Shown one piece after another: positions 10,630 through 20,069 of a stretch of 64,000 nucleotides of DNA. A model generated the notes under the pieces. The model saw nothing but the letters and a program-made list of their open reading frames with translations. It was not told the DNA's origin and searched no databases. Origin of the DNA: Pseudoips prasinana (taxonomy: Eukaryota > Arthropoda > Insecta > Lepidoptera > Nolidae); the NCBI GenBank assembly GCA_951640165.1, contig OX621252.1, positions 23,147,934-23,211,933 on the forward strand, in the 5' to 3' direction. Made by a program: the position numbers and the translations under genes. The first letter of the stretch is position 1. Every line of letters starts with the position of its first letter.

Positions 10630-11045
10630 CCGAAAGACGCCTACTGCGGGACAAAGATCCCCCATAGATCTCGACAATTACCGGTCTTGCGCTATCCGCA
10701 TCTAGCGCCTTCCAGCGATCTTCACAAGATCATAATAATATGTCCATCTTTTAGTGGGCTTGCCCACCCTGCGTCTGGTCGCCACTCGAGAACCTTTCTG
10801 CCCCAGCGGCAGTCGGCTCTACGAGCTATGGGCTCTGCCCATTGCCACTTCAGCTTAGAAGTTCTTCGGGCTATGTCTCAGCATTTCTGATTCGATCTCG
10901 CAGGGACACACACACAGCACAACCTTCTCCATTGCTCTTTGGTTGACCTTGAGCTTACTTATGAAGCCCATAGTGAGCGACCACGTGTCTGTTCTGTAAG
11001 TCATCACTGGCAACAAACACTGGTCGTATTGAAACACTACTTGGT
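10630..11045 (-). pseudogene. RTE1 LINE, C-terminal coding remnant
   Basis: Read on minus, one frame gives QCLLPVMTYRTDTWSLTMGF, then RAMEKVV. This is the motif QC-LPVMTYG-ETWSLT-----RAMERAMLG of RTE-like reverse transcriptase C-termini. Further on, in other frames, come KLKWQW, WGRKVLEWRP and the ACCGGTCTTGCGCTA-type 3' region. Stops and frameshifts make it a relic. Confidence 0.75.
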
Positions 11046-11129
11046 TATAAAATAGAATTTATGAAGAACTAACAACAAAACAAAATCTTAATACATATAT
11101 TATTAAATTGCACAAGTGTATTATTTTAG

Positions 11130-11187
11130 TGCACAAAAGTGTACGCAAACACAGGGCTAGCGACACGAACGGAAAGAGGTCAGATAC
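11130..11187 (-). mobile_element. SINE-F fragment
   Basis: On minus it contains GACCTCTTTCCG and GTTTGCGTACAC, both within the SINE-F body (compare 59750-59830). A SINE-J starts immediately to its right. Confidence 0.4.
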
Positions 11188-11362
11188 AGGACGATATGCT
11201 ATAATCGGCACGCTTGATAGACAGGGTGGCGACCGCAGTATGATGGTCATAGACAGCTCGCTGCTGCCTGTTCTCTAGTCGGTTTTCCCTTGGACGAATT
11301 TTACGCCCCCCACGGGATGAGATGGGTTGATGATATTCTATGACGTCACCACACAGCAAATC
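11188..11362 (-). mobile_element. SINE-J fragment
   Basis: It carries GGCGACCGCAGTATGATGGT, CGCTGCTGCCTGTTCTC, TACGCCCCCCACGGGATGAG and ends at CACCACACAGC. The (CAT)n end is absent, so the tail side is lost. Confidence 0.7.
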
Positions 11363-11439
11363 CATATATAATAAAACAAGAATTTTCAAAATCGTTTCTA
11401 CAACTACCGAGAAATCGCGTGACATACCTATATACAAAA

Positions 11440-12165
11440 AAATCATACTGTTGAATTGATAAGCTCATTCGTCGTTGCTAAACACAAGACACTCATTCGC
11501 CGAACTCTTAATTTACATATTCAATCAATCACAACCACTTAATTTATGCTCACAGCTCCTAATTTCCGAAAACCCTTCACTCATACATGCCACGTATAAG
11601 GGTAATACGCGGGGCGAATGAGTGATTCGCGACGGATATCGTTCACAAGGATACGAAATCCATTCATCACCCACTAAGGCTGTGTAACTCTTTAATTCGC
11701 TCATTGTTTAGCTTAATAACTCGTAATGACCGTTCATGCATCTGTATTACATACGTGCGTCCGTCCGTTCGTTGTCTCTGCCGCGTCCGGTGTCAAATAA
11801 TCTAATAGTTCTTAGAAGTTCCGACTGTTTAAATATGGTTACAATTGTTTATTTAATGAAGTGATTGTTGGAATAATGTTGGCATAGCCGAAAGAATACC
11901 CGGAAGCTATTAGGTCTTAGAAATAGACTTATTAGCTGTCCTCCGTTTCGCCTCGGTCTGGCTGTCGTCGGGCAAAAGTTAAAAAGACGGGGTCTTTCTG
12001 TTCCCTGACAGTCCGGGTTTATTCATCGGTCGCTTCGAAGAGATCGCTTTTAATGGCGCCACTTTTATATAATTTCCTATTACCTCAGTTTATTTTATTA
12101 GTGTGCCATAAAGAGTGATGAAGATGAAATTTATTCAGCACTTGGCTTTTGACAGCTCACAATGA
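11440..12165. other. Unassigned, GC-richer stretch
   Basis: No repeat of this window was recognised. It holds several CATTCG/CGAATG words, including ACTCATTCGCC near 11492 with its exact complement near 11613, and CpG-rich words near 11630 and 11940-12050. It could be unique host sequence, possibly regulatory. No ORF supports a gene. Confidence 0.3.
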
Positions 12166-12167
12166 AG

Positions 12168-12475
12168 CATCATCATCACCGTTATCATATCAATCAGACA
12201 AAGGCTTCCCTCAAACATCTCCACAACTGATACAACTTGCGCTGCCCGCATCCATCGGCATCCCGCGAGCCTTGTAACATCGTCGGTCCACCTTGTGGCG
12301 TGCCTGCCTACGCCGCGTCTTCCGGTTCCTACTCGAGAAGCATTCTGCCTCAGCAGCCGTCAGTTCTATGAGCTATGTGCCCCGCCCACTGCACCTTCAG
12401 TTTGGCAATTCTTCGGGCTATGTCGATTATTTTAGTTCGCCTGGGGATTTCGAAATCTCTGATTCGACCGCGGAG
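12168..12475 (-). pseudogene. RTE1 LINE 3' remnant with tail
   Basis: The (CATCAT) at the left is the complement of the 3' microsatellite tail. CATCGTCGGTCCACC and CGTCTTCCGGTTCCTACTCG encode, on minus, the RTE1 C-terminal WTDD and PRTGRR region. Several substitutions break the frame. Confidence 0.7.
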
Positions 12476-12779
12476 TGATATTCCGAGCATAGCCCTCAAT
12501 ATAGCAGTATTGTCTAATACAATATTAAAGTAACTAGATTTTAGAACTAGTCTGTCCGTGTGCTCTGTCTAATCACATAAAAGGTTGAGAATTTCTTAAA
12601 TAAACTACAAATAGTTTAGCCAAATACTATTAAAACATTTAGTGCTATTATGTTAAACATTGAAGACACCGAGTTGGCATTGGCGTGTTGGAGGATGTAA
12701 TATCTCCTGGCTAAGTAATCCTAGGCCCTAAGAGAGTGGACAGGAATCACAAGCGCTACAGAACTTTTCTTTTATTATT

Positions 12780-12985
12780 TTGAAAAGACAACGCCCGCAG
12801 TAGGTAATTTAATCCCTGTGTCGCGGGGTACTTTACAAACATATAATAGACGGACACAAATTACATCCAGACTTAGAATAACTATTTATGGGTCACACAA
12901 ATTATTGTCCGGCGCGGGACTCGAACCCGCGACACGAAGCGGCGAAGCGACTGTCTAAGCCGCTGCGCCACACGTGCAGTCTAAC
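12780..12985 (-). mobile_element. SINE-H copy
   Basis: On minus the head is GTGTGGCGCAGCGGCTTAGA with a B-box-like GGGTTCGAGTCCCGCGCC. It is the cleanest head of the family here. The 68-codon frame over it is SINE sequence, not a gene. Confidence 0.82.
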
Positions 12986-13364
12986 TATTCCGCCTTCCAC
13001 CGTTATTGGTTGGAGAGGCACTTTAAGAAGAGGAAGCAATTGGCAAAAGGTTCTCGAAGGCACCCTGATGGGGTTCAGGCCACTCAGCTGCTGATATAAA
13101 AAGCCGGGATTCTACAAAGAGGCTGTGATCACTGCTACAAACTAAATGCACGGGATCATAGATTAGGGGTTAAGGGGCCAACGCGATCCTCGCCGGCGAG
13201 GACCCTAGATAACCTGCGGCTTTCTATAGCTACATAGGTGACTACTTGTGTTGGCTACTTATCTATGTATTGCCAGTTTCAAATGTACTTTATACATGAT
13301 TTTTGTTATGATTATTACTTCTACATAATTAGGTATGTATGTATATACGTCAAAACGTTCTGGC

Positions 13365-13540
13365 ATAGAAAGAAAGAAATAATGTTATTTCCATAACATG
13401 TACGGAAAATACATTCAATTGTAAACATTATTAATTTTATCCGTACTGGTATGGAAATGGCCCTATCTCAGCTAGTACTGCATTTCTGCAGTGCTGATCT
13501 TCCGATAGGGCCAGTAGGTACTGGAAGCGTGATACCAGAC
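13365..13540. repeat. Repeat-Z copy 2, hairpin-ended
   Basis: It is homologous to 10225-10400. GGCCCTATC at 13459-13467 pairs with GATAGGGCC at 13504-13512, enclosing a smaller CTGCA/TGCAG stem. The hairpin may be a structured element end. Confidence 0.55.
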
Positions 13541-13734
13541 GAATATTAAAAAAAAAGCTGTGACGGATCCCTATATTGCGTCAAGTTATGGGTTTATAGC
13601 TAGGAATATAAAAATATATTAATTCGAGCATGACTTTGATATTTGCGGACAATTGGACAGGAACGTAGGTATACTAGGTATAATAAATGAACAAGGAGGG
13701 TCATTATGACTTAAAATTCAGATCCCAATCTTAA

Positions 13735-13891
13735 ACCAATGGCCAGTGGTTACCCTGGTGTCAGAGTTGCTCAAGCCGTGTTGTCTAGTGTGTGTCTACA
13801 ACCCGGACCGACAGCTTCACGTGCCCTCCGAAGCAGGGACACGCTCAGAAATTAAAACACTTTGGTGGTCACCATCTACGGTCTGACCAAG
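13735..13891 (-). mobile_element. 5S-SINE, head truncated
   Basis: It retains the body words AGTGGTTACCCTGGTGT, CCCGGACCGACAGCTT and GCTCAGAAATTAAA. The rRNA-like part is cut at TCTGACCA, where a MITE-T2 begins. See 56667-56903 for the intact head. Confidence 0.65.
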
Positions 13892-13893
13892 TA

Positions 13894-14014
13894 CACGCGG
13901 CTAGACATCAAGCTATACTTTACCAGTATAAGCTGATCCCGCGTTGTATAGGATTTCCATACAATGACAGGTCAGCTTATATTGGAAATGTATAGCTTGA
14001 TATGTTGCCGTGTG
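13894..14014. mobile_element. MITE-T2, 121 bp, TA flanks
   Basis: TA lies at 13892-13893 and 14015-14016. The inverted ends are CACGCGGC / GCCGTGTG. Longer arms carry ATCAAGCTATAC and CAGTATAAGCTGA. The other copy, 17441-17561, has the same 121-bp length in the opposite orientation. Confidence 0.8.
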
Positions 14015-14104
14015 TACATCATCTCGCTAAGAGCGCCTCTTTTACCAATAAGAGACAATAATGAGTAGTATTTATTTCTAGTATGAAGCCAACCATCAAC
14101 CAAA

Positions 14105-14245
14105 GGTTAAAATAATAATGTCCTTCTCGTCGTATTCTCAACGGAGGGTAGCAGATCGTGTGGGACATACATATGATAGTACACAAACAATGCTTCACTT
14201 TCCTTACTCTCATGCTCCGATGAGCTAGCCGACCGAATTGAGGTA
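14105..14245 (-). mobile_element. Diverged SINE-F fragment
   Basis: TTACTCTCATGCTCCGATGA and AGCTAGCCGACCG resemble the SINE-F body at 35480-35510. The match is weak and the head is absent. Confidence 0.35.
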
Positions 14246-14292
14246 TAGTGCTAACTACCCCCATCTCTGTAAGTCCTTTCTTCTTTCACTAA

Positions 14293-14400
14293 CTAGGTTG
14301 CCTGGAAGAGATCACACCTTGTGATAAGGTCGCCATATGTTCTGTAATTATTTGTATATGTTGTCATGTTTCTTAAGGTGTACAATAAAGAGTTTTATCT
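14293..14400 (+). mobile_element. Non-LTR 3' UTR fragment
   Basis: GGTTGCCTGGAAGAGATCAC, a CACCTTGTGATAAGG hairpin, and GGTGTACAATAAAGAG match 9232-9362. Bases 14400-15190 hold a related but poorer piece near 15200-15325 and otherwise nothing I recognise. Confidence 0.55.
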
Positions 14401-15199
14401 AGCTGTCTATAGTAATTTCATTCCAGCCTTTTTCAAGCGTTCACCTAGTCTTTTGCTAGTTTTTTTATAGGGGCAAACCCTCGAAGGTCCGTCAAGATTT
14501 ATCGCCTCAATAAAAAAGGCGTGTCTCAAAGGAGCAGCAGTAAGCCATTTCATGCCCCAACAGGTGTCACTTGGCAAAAAAATTCCCTGAATCGTTTAGC
14601 ATGGTAATGGAGGTTCAAGCGTGCATATACATGCGCCATGATGAGATACCATGCCTGAATAATATAGTGAGCGGAATTTATATGACCGCGATGCGGTAGG
14701 TAACTATTGTTCGATTTATACCTCTTAAACTGACTGATGACACGTGGGATCGAATCGATTTGAATTTGTGACGTTGCAAAATTGTTTTTGTGATCTGCAT
14801 CACAACGGAGTTTTGAGGGGTGGCAAGTTCTACATATCTATCGCAATTTTTGTCACACGGCCACCACCACCTCCTTCGAATGAGTTCACATGCTTCCAGC
14901 CGTTACGATGGCTCTTTTACAATACCTGCAATACGACTATTGAACTCTCTTCCACTCTATTGGTGCTAACTCATCTTTTGACGTATTTAATATGAGAATT
15001 GGATACGTCAAATGATTAAAGGGAACTTAGGGAACCCCTATAATTATCAATAATATTGTTTATATACAGGTTACATATATAGTATTATGTCCAATGTGTG
15101 TATAGCATGTAATTTGTGTGCTTCATTAGTAAAAACTTCGAATGTAGATATATATTAGTATTTCTACAGAACGATACGATAGTTCTTAAAATCTCCCTT

Positions 15200-15325
15200 T
15201 TTCAGTGGTTTGCTGGAAGAAAACTCATCAATGAGTTATGCTCTCCTTTGTATATACATGTTTTTTGAACTTCTTGTTTGATCTGTATCTTGTCTGTGTG
15301 CAATTAACAATAAAAATGCAAATTT
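15200..15325 (+). mobile_element. Diverged non-LTR 3' UTR
   Basis: GGTTTGCTGGAAGAAAACTC, then CATCAATGAG as a short stem, then CAATTAACAATAAAAATGC. It has the same order as 9232-9362 but low identity. Confidence 0.4.
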
Positions 15326-15459
15326 TATCATGAGCTTTACAGCTAGCATAGGAGGCTTTCTCTGCTTCACGAAATACTAGAGGGTCTCAATCGAAGGCTC
15401 AAGATCACCCAAAGAGTAATCGACAGGGATAAGTTCAGAGCATCCCTCAGAGATCTAAT

Positions 15460-15905
15460 CAGAAATGTTTAAATCTGCAGACGTAACAAAGTAACCGACG
15501 CGAAGGCCGCCGGGGCAGAAAGGTGCTTGGAACCACGAACCTGGGGCTCTACCGGCTAAGTCGCTGAACATCGATTTCTTAAATAGCTTTCAAATAAAAA
15601 AGGTTAAAAATTACTAAATCAATCGATAAATCGGCTGCCATGAGCACATGTGAAGTCATAAATGTTCCGGAATTGATTGTCTACCTACTGACAATCAATT
15701 CCGGACCATTTATGACTTCACAAGAAATCGATGTTCGGCTACTTAGCCGGTGGAGCCCTTGAAGTCGCGTCGTGGGCAGACTTAAAAGGTAGACCGACGA
15801 TCTTGCAAGGGTTGCAGGATTCTGAATGCGACAGCACAAGACCGGCTATTGTGGAGGTCCTTTGGGGAGGCTTTTGACCAGCTGTGGACGTTTTTCGCCT
15901 AATTT
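15460..15905 (+). pseudogene. RTE1 3' remnant split by MITE-X
   Basis: The left part has CAAAGTAACCGACGCG and GGGGCAGAAAGGTGCTTGGA. The right part, from 15760, has GTCGTGGGCAGAC, GACCGACGATCTTGCAAGGG and AAGACCGGCTATTGTGGAGG. These are adjacent in the copy at 36599-36883. The left part lacks the WQWAGHIAR-coding segment, an internal deletion. Confidence 0.75.
15543..15758. mobile_element. MITE-X inside RTE1
   Basis: The ends are GGGGCTCTACCGGCTAAGTC and the complement of CTTAGCCGGTGGAGCCC. Inside, 15651-15681 and 15690-15720 form a 31-bp stem with one mismatch. A second copy is at 29694-29926. Confidence 0.75.
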
Positions 15906-16361
15906 GAGAATGATGAAATAAGTTACTCACGCTATAGGGCTTAGATGCTTGGTCGGTTTGTCAGAAGTTTTGATGTTACTGTCACTTACGGTTATAGGTG
16001 AAGACGGGCGTGGCAGTTTATAGTATGCAAACTCTTTCGTTAGAAAGTTTTGGAGCGTGGTAAGGTCTAATGATAGTTTGCAACTTGGAAGGAGTAAAAG
16101 AAGTAGGGAAATCGAAGGAAATCAGATAAAAAGTTTAGTGTGTTACTTCCTGGCAACGTAATTTTTTTTATGAGCAAGTATGCTGTGATTTATGGTATGA
16201 GTGCTCGTAGTCCAAATTAGTTGCTGAAAGTCGTAATTATAGACATATACTTAAAAACATTTGAAGATCTACAAAAACTTCAAGGTATTTTTCGTGCAAA
16301 AACTTCAAGCAATGTTGCAATCGACGAGTTTACGTAAAATAAACTTGTGTTATATTAATCA

Positions 16362-16570
16362 GCTGCAAAACGTGTGGCGCAGCTGTTAAGACACTCGCAT
16401 CGCCACTTCGTGTCCCGAGTTCGATGCCCGCACAGGCCAACTTTTAATGAGATCCATAAGTAGTTGTTCTGAGTCTCGGCATGCTTTTTGTCCGTCAATT
16501 AAATGTTTGTAAAGTACCTACCCCGCGATACAGGTATCAATTTACCTAGCGCGGATACCGAACAATACCT
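16362..16570 (+). mobile_element. SINE-H copy
   Basis: GTGTGGCGCAGCTGTTAAGA, GAGTTCGATGCCCGC, TAGTTGTTCTGAGTC and TGTTTGTAAAGTACC mark the family. The tail runs straight into a SINE-B on the same strand. Confidence 0.78.
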
Positions 16571-16574
16571 TTTT

Positions 16575-16825
16575 GACGGTCACCGTAGCCTAGTTGGTAG
16601 TGCTCCTGCCTACGAAGCTGGTGGTCCTGGGTTCGAATCCCGGTAAGAGCAAATATTTGTGTGAAGAGCACGAATATTTGTTTCTGAGTTATGGATGTTT
16701 TCTATGTATATAAGTATTTATCTATCTATATAAGTATGTATATCGTCGTCTGGTACCCATAGTACAAGCTTTGCTTAGTTTGGGGCTAGGATGATCTGTG
16801 TGACATTGTCCCTAGATATAATAAT
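16575..16825 (+). mobile_element. SINE-B, full length
   Basis: It begins GACGGTCACCGTAGCCTAGT. The B-box-like GGTTCGAATCCCGG is intact. The body has CTATGTATATAAGTATTTAT, TCTGGTACCCATAGTACAAG and GATGATCTGTGTGACATTG, with an AATAATATAG tail. Confidence 0.88.
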
Positions 16826-16874
16826 ATAGATGATTTACGCTAAACGTAAACAGTAATTTAGTTTCTTATTTCAT

Positions 16875-17075
16875 CATCATGCCAGCCGAATGACGTCCAA
16901 TGCTGGACAAGAGTCTCACCAAGATGGAGGAGATAACCCATAAACGCCACAGAGAGACAATCCTGCCCGTTCTCTTGTATATATTCCCCCGCGTCGACTT
17001 CTACGCCCACCACTGGATGAAATGGCACACCATTGATTTAACATGATATTTTATACCCTCAGCCACATAGCCAAT
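16875..17075 (-). mobile_element. SINE-J, diverged
   Basis: CATCATGCCAGCCGAATGAC, TTGTATATATTCCCCCGCGT, CGACTTCTACGCCCACCACT and CTCAGCCACATAGCC follow the SINE-J order, with a deletion around the GCGATCGC segment. Confidence 0.6.
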
Positions 17076-17095
17076 TTTAATCGAAAGGTTTCTAG

Positions 17096-17400
17096 TCTAT
17101 ACATATAATAAAATCGTAGGAGAGTCAAAACTGTACATTGAATATTTTTTTAAAAGGATACTTGGGGCGTGATCTACTGTCGATACCGAAGCCAAAAATA
17201 TAGTTATTAGAATTTTTGTCTGTTTGTCTGTATGTATGTCCGGGCAAAACTCAAAAAGTACTGCAGGGATTTACTTTAAGATGGATGAACATTACTAAGA
17301 GGTCGGGTCAACATATAGGCTACATATTATCACGCTATCAACTACGGGGGAGGAGCTGTGATAATTTCTTAACGCGGGTAAAACCGCGGGGCTCAGCTAG
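17096..17400 (+). mobile_element. Helitron, second subfamily, complete
   Basis: It begins TCTATACATATAATAAAATC and ends with a CGCGG/CCGCG hairpin plus GGCTCAGCTAG before T. The body differs from the 190-bp subfamily (GATACTTGGGGCGTGATCTA, CACGCTATCA, GGGGGAGGAGCTGTG). The left flanking base is G, not A. Confidence 0.82.
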
Positions 17401-17440
17401 TTTAAAATTTTAACGACAGACAGAGTGAGCTTGACAAGTA

Positions 17441-17561
17441 CGCACGGCTACATATCAAGCTATACAGTTCCAATATAAGCTGACCTGTCATTGTATAGAA
17501 ATCCTATACAACGCGAGATCAGCTTATACTGGAATTGCATAGCTTGATGTGTAGACGTCTG
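17441..17561. mobile_element. MITE-T2, 121 bp, TA flanks
   Basis: TA lies at 17439-17440 and 17562-17563. Its reverse complement aligns end to end with 13894-14014 (GATCTCGCGTTGTATAGGAT here, GATCCCGCGTTGTATAGGAT there). Confidence 0.8.
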
Positions 17562-17720
17562 TACAAGTGTATGTTGATACCCAAGTGATGAATAAATTTC
17601 ATTTTTCATCAGGGTTGGTTTGGAACCATTATTTATTACCATTATTTTGGAACCATATTCCACCAAAGTCAGGCCACTTAAATGATTCCAGTAGCATGGA
17701 GCGGTCTCGGAACAAAAACT

Positions 17721-18057
17721 TCACACTAATATTATAAAGGCGAAAATTTGTGAGTGTGTTTGTTACTTCTTCACGCAAAAACTACCGAACGGATTTTGAT
17801 GAAACTTTGAAGTAATAATAATAATATCTAGAGACAATGTCACACAGATCATCCTAGCCCCAAACTAAGCAAAGCTTGTACTATGGTACCAGGCGACGAT
17901 ATACATACTGATATAAATAGATAAATACTTAAATACATAGAAAACATTCATGACTCTGAAACAAATATTCGAAATGAAGTAATAAAGCTTATATATCGGA
18001 ATACATATGCTATAATTTATAAAGTTTAACGCGGGTAAAATCGCGGGGCACAGCCAG
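17721..18057 (+). mobile_element. Helitron carrying a SINE-B
   Basis: It starts CACACTAATATTATAAAGGC and ends AACGCGGGTAAAATCGCGGG plus GCACAGCCAG, where CTAG has decayed to CCAG. Removing the internal SINE-B and one target duplication restores a body of about 170 bp like its relatives. Confidence 0.8.
17819..17975 (-). mobile_element. 5'-truncated SINE-B with 11-bp target duplications
   Basis: On minus it runs from GAATATTTGTTTCAGAGTCA to CCTAGATATTATTATTA and lacks the tRNA head. TGAAGTAATAA stands at 17808-17818 and again at 17976-17986, which fits target-primed insertion. The target is the middle of a Helitron. Confidence 0.85.
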
Positions 18058-18364
18058 TGTAATCATAATTTCTTTTCTGTTGTGAGTAAATTGGTCGTGA
18101 CAACTTAACTTCATGGCTACTTATCCAGTTAATTTGAGCTGTAACTTGTCAAGAATTATTTTATCAACCGCTTTTATCGTGAGCGAAAGCGATGCTTATT
18201 ATACTTATCGTTTCATAATAAGTAGAAAAAATAATAAGAGGGTAATATCGTAGTTTTGAAATTACTACGATAGAAATTACGTTCGTTATGTGACGACGTT
18301 GATGTGTCAACAAGAATTAAAATTGCCCTAAGTAATAATGCTAAAGCTAAGGCTATTTTGATGG

Positions 18365-18590
18365 GTGGCAGTAGCTATGAGAAGTGTTCTCTACTGCCAT
18401 CATAAGAAAACAGCTCCGGAAAGACAGCGTTCTGTTTGTGGCGCAGTCGCTGTGCCAAACGGACAGGAGTCGGTAAAAGGGGAAGGCATTCCAAATCCCT
18501 CCCAGGGTACGTGTCCCGACCATCTGGGGCACAGGAGCATCATACCAGCGTTCCCGGGGCTTCTCCCATCAGGCGCCATGAGATGTCGAC
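18365..18590. other. Unrecognised GC-rich segment with overlapping open frames
   Basis: It has frames of 114 codons on plus and 71 on minus, rich in G and P, with CCCGACCATCTGGGGCACAG. The plus frame runs into an RTE1 tail on the wrong strand, so it is not one protein. Probably part of an unidentified element. Confidence 0.25.
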
Positions 18591-18715
18591 AAAGTCCTCG
18601 CCCAAAGACACCCACAATTGCTGGTCTTGCGCTACCCGCATCTAGCCGTTTCCAGCGAACCTCACAAGATGGTCGGAAGACGTTTGTCGTCCCTACTCGA
18701 GAACTATAATAGTCT
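18590..18715 (-). pseudogene. RTE1 3' fragment
   Basis: GGTCTTGCGCTACCCGCATC, AGCGAACCTCACAAGAT and CTACTCGAGAAC follow the minus-strand order of the RTE1 3' end. Confidence 0.6.
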
Positions 18716-19064
18716 ACTACTATGTGTGTGTAAGTGCAACTATTCCTTTTCTAACTTCTCCCTTTTTCTTTCTGATTAAATTCGTTGCGGGATCCAATAT
18801 AGTTAAAGCGATTCCCCGGGACCTGCTTGAGCCTCACCGCTCAGTGTCATTTCATTGTGGCTTATCCTGGCTTACATGAGTTGCAGTGGTGAGTAAGAGG
18901 GAGGGCCTAGTCCCGATTTAAAAGTCTACTTAGTCTCTTCAATATTTCTTTTTATTCAATGTTTTTGCACTAGCTTTTTCGGCCTTATGAGCTATCTTCA
19001 GTAGTTTGTATGCCTATATAATTATATTTCATTACGTCGGTTTTCGTCATTAACTCAAAGTCAA

Positions 19065-19290
19065 GTGAATTCCGACACAGTAAAGGCATAGTCCTTGTCC
19101 TACTCCAGTAAAGCATTGAAGACTTTACTAGAAACTTCTATGTAGATTTAGATTCAACACAAAAAATCGCAAGTCACGGCAATATGGCACTTACCCCACG
19201 TGTGAACATTGTCGAAGATGTTATGTCTAAAAAAACCACCATATTTACACATAAAAACTCGAATTTACACTGGCTTTTGTTTAGTATCTT
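19065..19290 (+). repeat. Repeat-K copy 1
   Basis: CATAGTCCTTGTCC, CCACCATATTTACACATAAA and AACTCGAATTTACAC recur, reverse-complemented and in reversed order, at 44365-44590. About 225 bp are shared. I recognise no class. Confidence 0.6.
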
Positions 19291-19409
19291 CAAAATTTTG
19301 TAGTGTTGCCATGATAAAAAATAAATAAAACTAAGATTTCACCAAAGACCAACATTGCACAAATATTATTACGTCAGAATATACGTGTGCTTCTTAAATA
19401 ATAAATGTA

Positions 19410-19522
19410 CAGACGCCAGCCAAATTTCCCCAATTGAAAGTGACCCTTATGCTAGAGTCCTAAAGTTGAAACTCTATAAAAGAAATTTGACAGATTGGGG
19501 TAGCTGGATGTGCTGGCGTGTG
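19410..19522. mobile_element. MITE-T1, left arm deleted
   Basis: The left end goes from CAGACGCCAGC straight to CAAATTTCCCCAATTG, losing about 20 bp of the arm. The right end is complete. TA flanks lie at 19408-19409 and 19523-19524. Confidence 0.8.
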
Positions 19523-19794
19523 TACCTACACATGCATTGAGTTTCGTCAATTAGCCATTCTAAACTAAACTTTATTACTTTTGAGATAGAAACTGTAATC
19601 TTATTCCAATTAAATGTATATTGCTTTGGTTGGTCGTAAATATTGATGGCTCTACCTCAACCAATCAAATGTAATTGAATTTAAAATTGTAATGTGTGAA
19701 GTTGCATTCAGTTACGTAGCTACTGAACAAATTGTGTTCCTAATAAATTAGAAACTAAATAGTTTCGTCCTCGGCTTTCCAGCAATAATATCAA

Positions 19795-20064
19795 ATAATA
19801 ATAATATCATGAGACATTATTCACACAGGGCTATCTGATCCCAAATTAAGCAGAGCTTTTACTAAGGAAACCAGATAACTGATATGCTACAAATACTACT
19901 TTTTCTTTTGTAAATACATTCTTATATAAACATAGATAATGACACCCAGACACAGGACAAATAGACATGTTCATGCATACAAATATCTGTCCTAGGTGAG
20001 AAGCGAACCCACGACCTGCGGCGTGAAAGGGAAGCATTTCCCAACCACGCCAATCGGCCTGTCA
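19795..20064 (-). mobile_element. SINE-A, full length
   Basis: On minus it shows GACAGGCCGATTGGCGTGGT, the head with TTTCACGCCGCAGGTCGTGG and GGTTCGCTTCTCACC in the B-box position, then CAGTTATCTGGTTTCC. The tail is ATTATTATTA-like. Confidence 0.83.
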
Positions 20065-20069
20065 TATTA

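Noticed and set aside
12888..13094. Small frame with a Pro/Arg-rich start
   Set aside because: It is the reverse reading of a SINE-H tRNA-like head.
13365..13420. Possible LTR end
   Set aside because: No TG...CA ends, primer-binding site or second LTR were found for repeat-Z.
16575..16650. Possible functional tRNA gene
   Set aside because: A- and B-box-like words are present, but no seven-base acceptor stem closes, and the same head begins many SINE-B copies.
18365..18709. 114-codon plus-strand frame
   Set aside because: Its second half is the antisense of an RTE1 3' end and two other frames overlap it, so it is not one protein.
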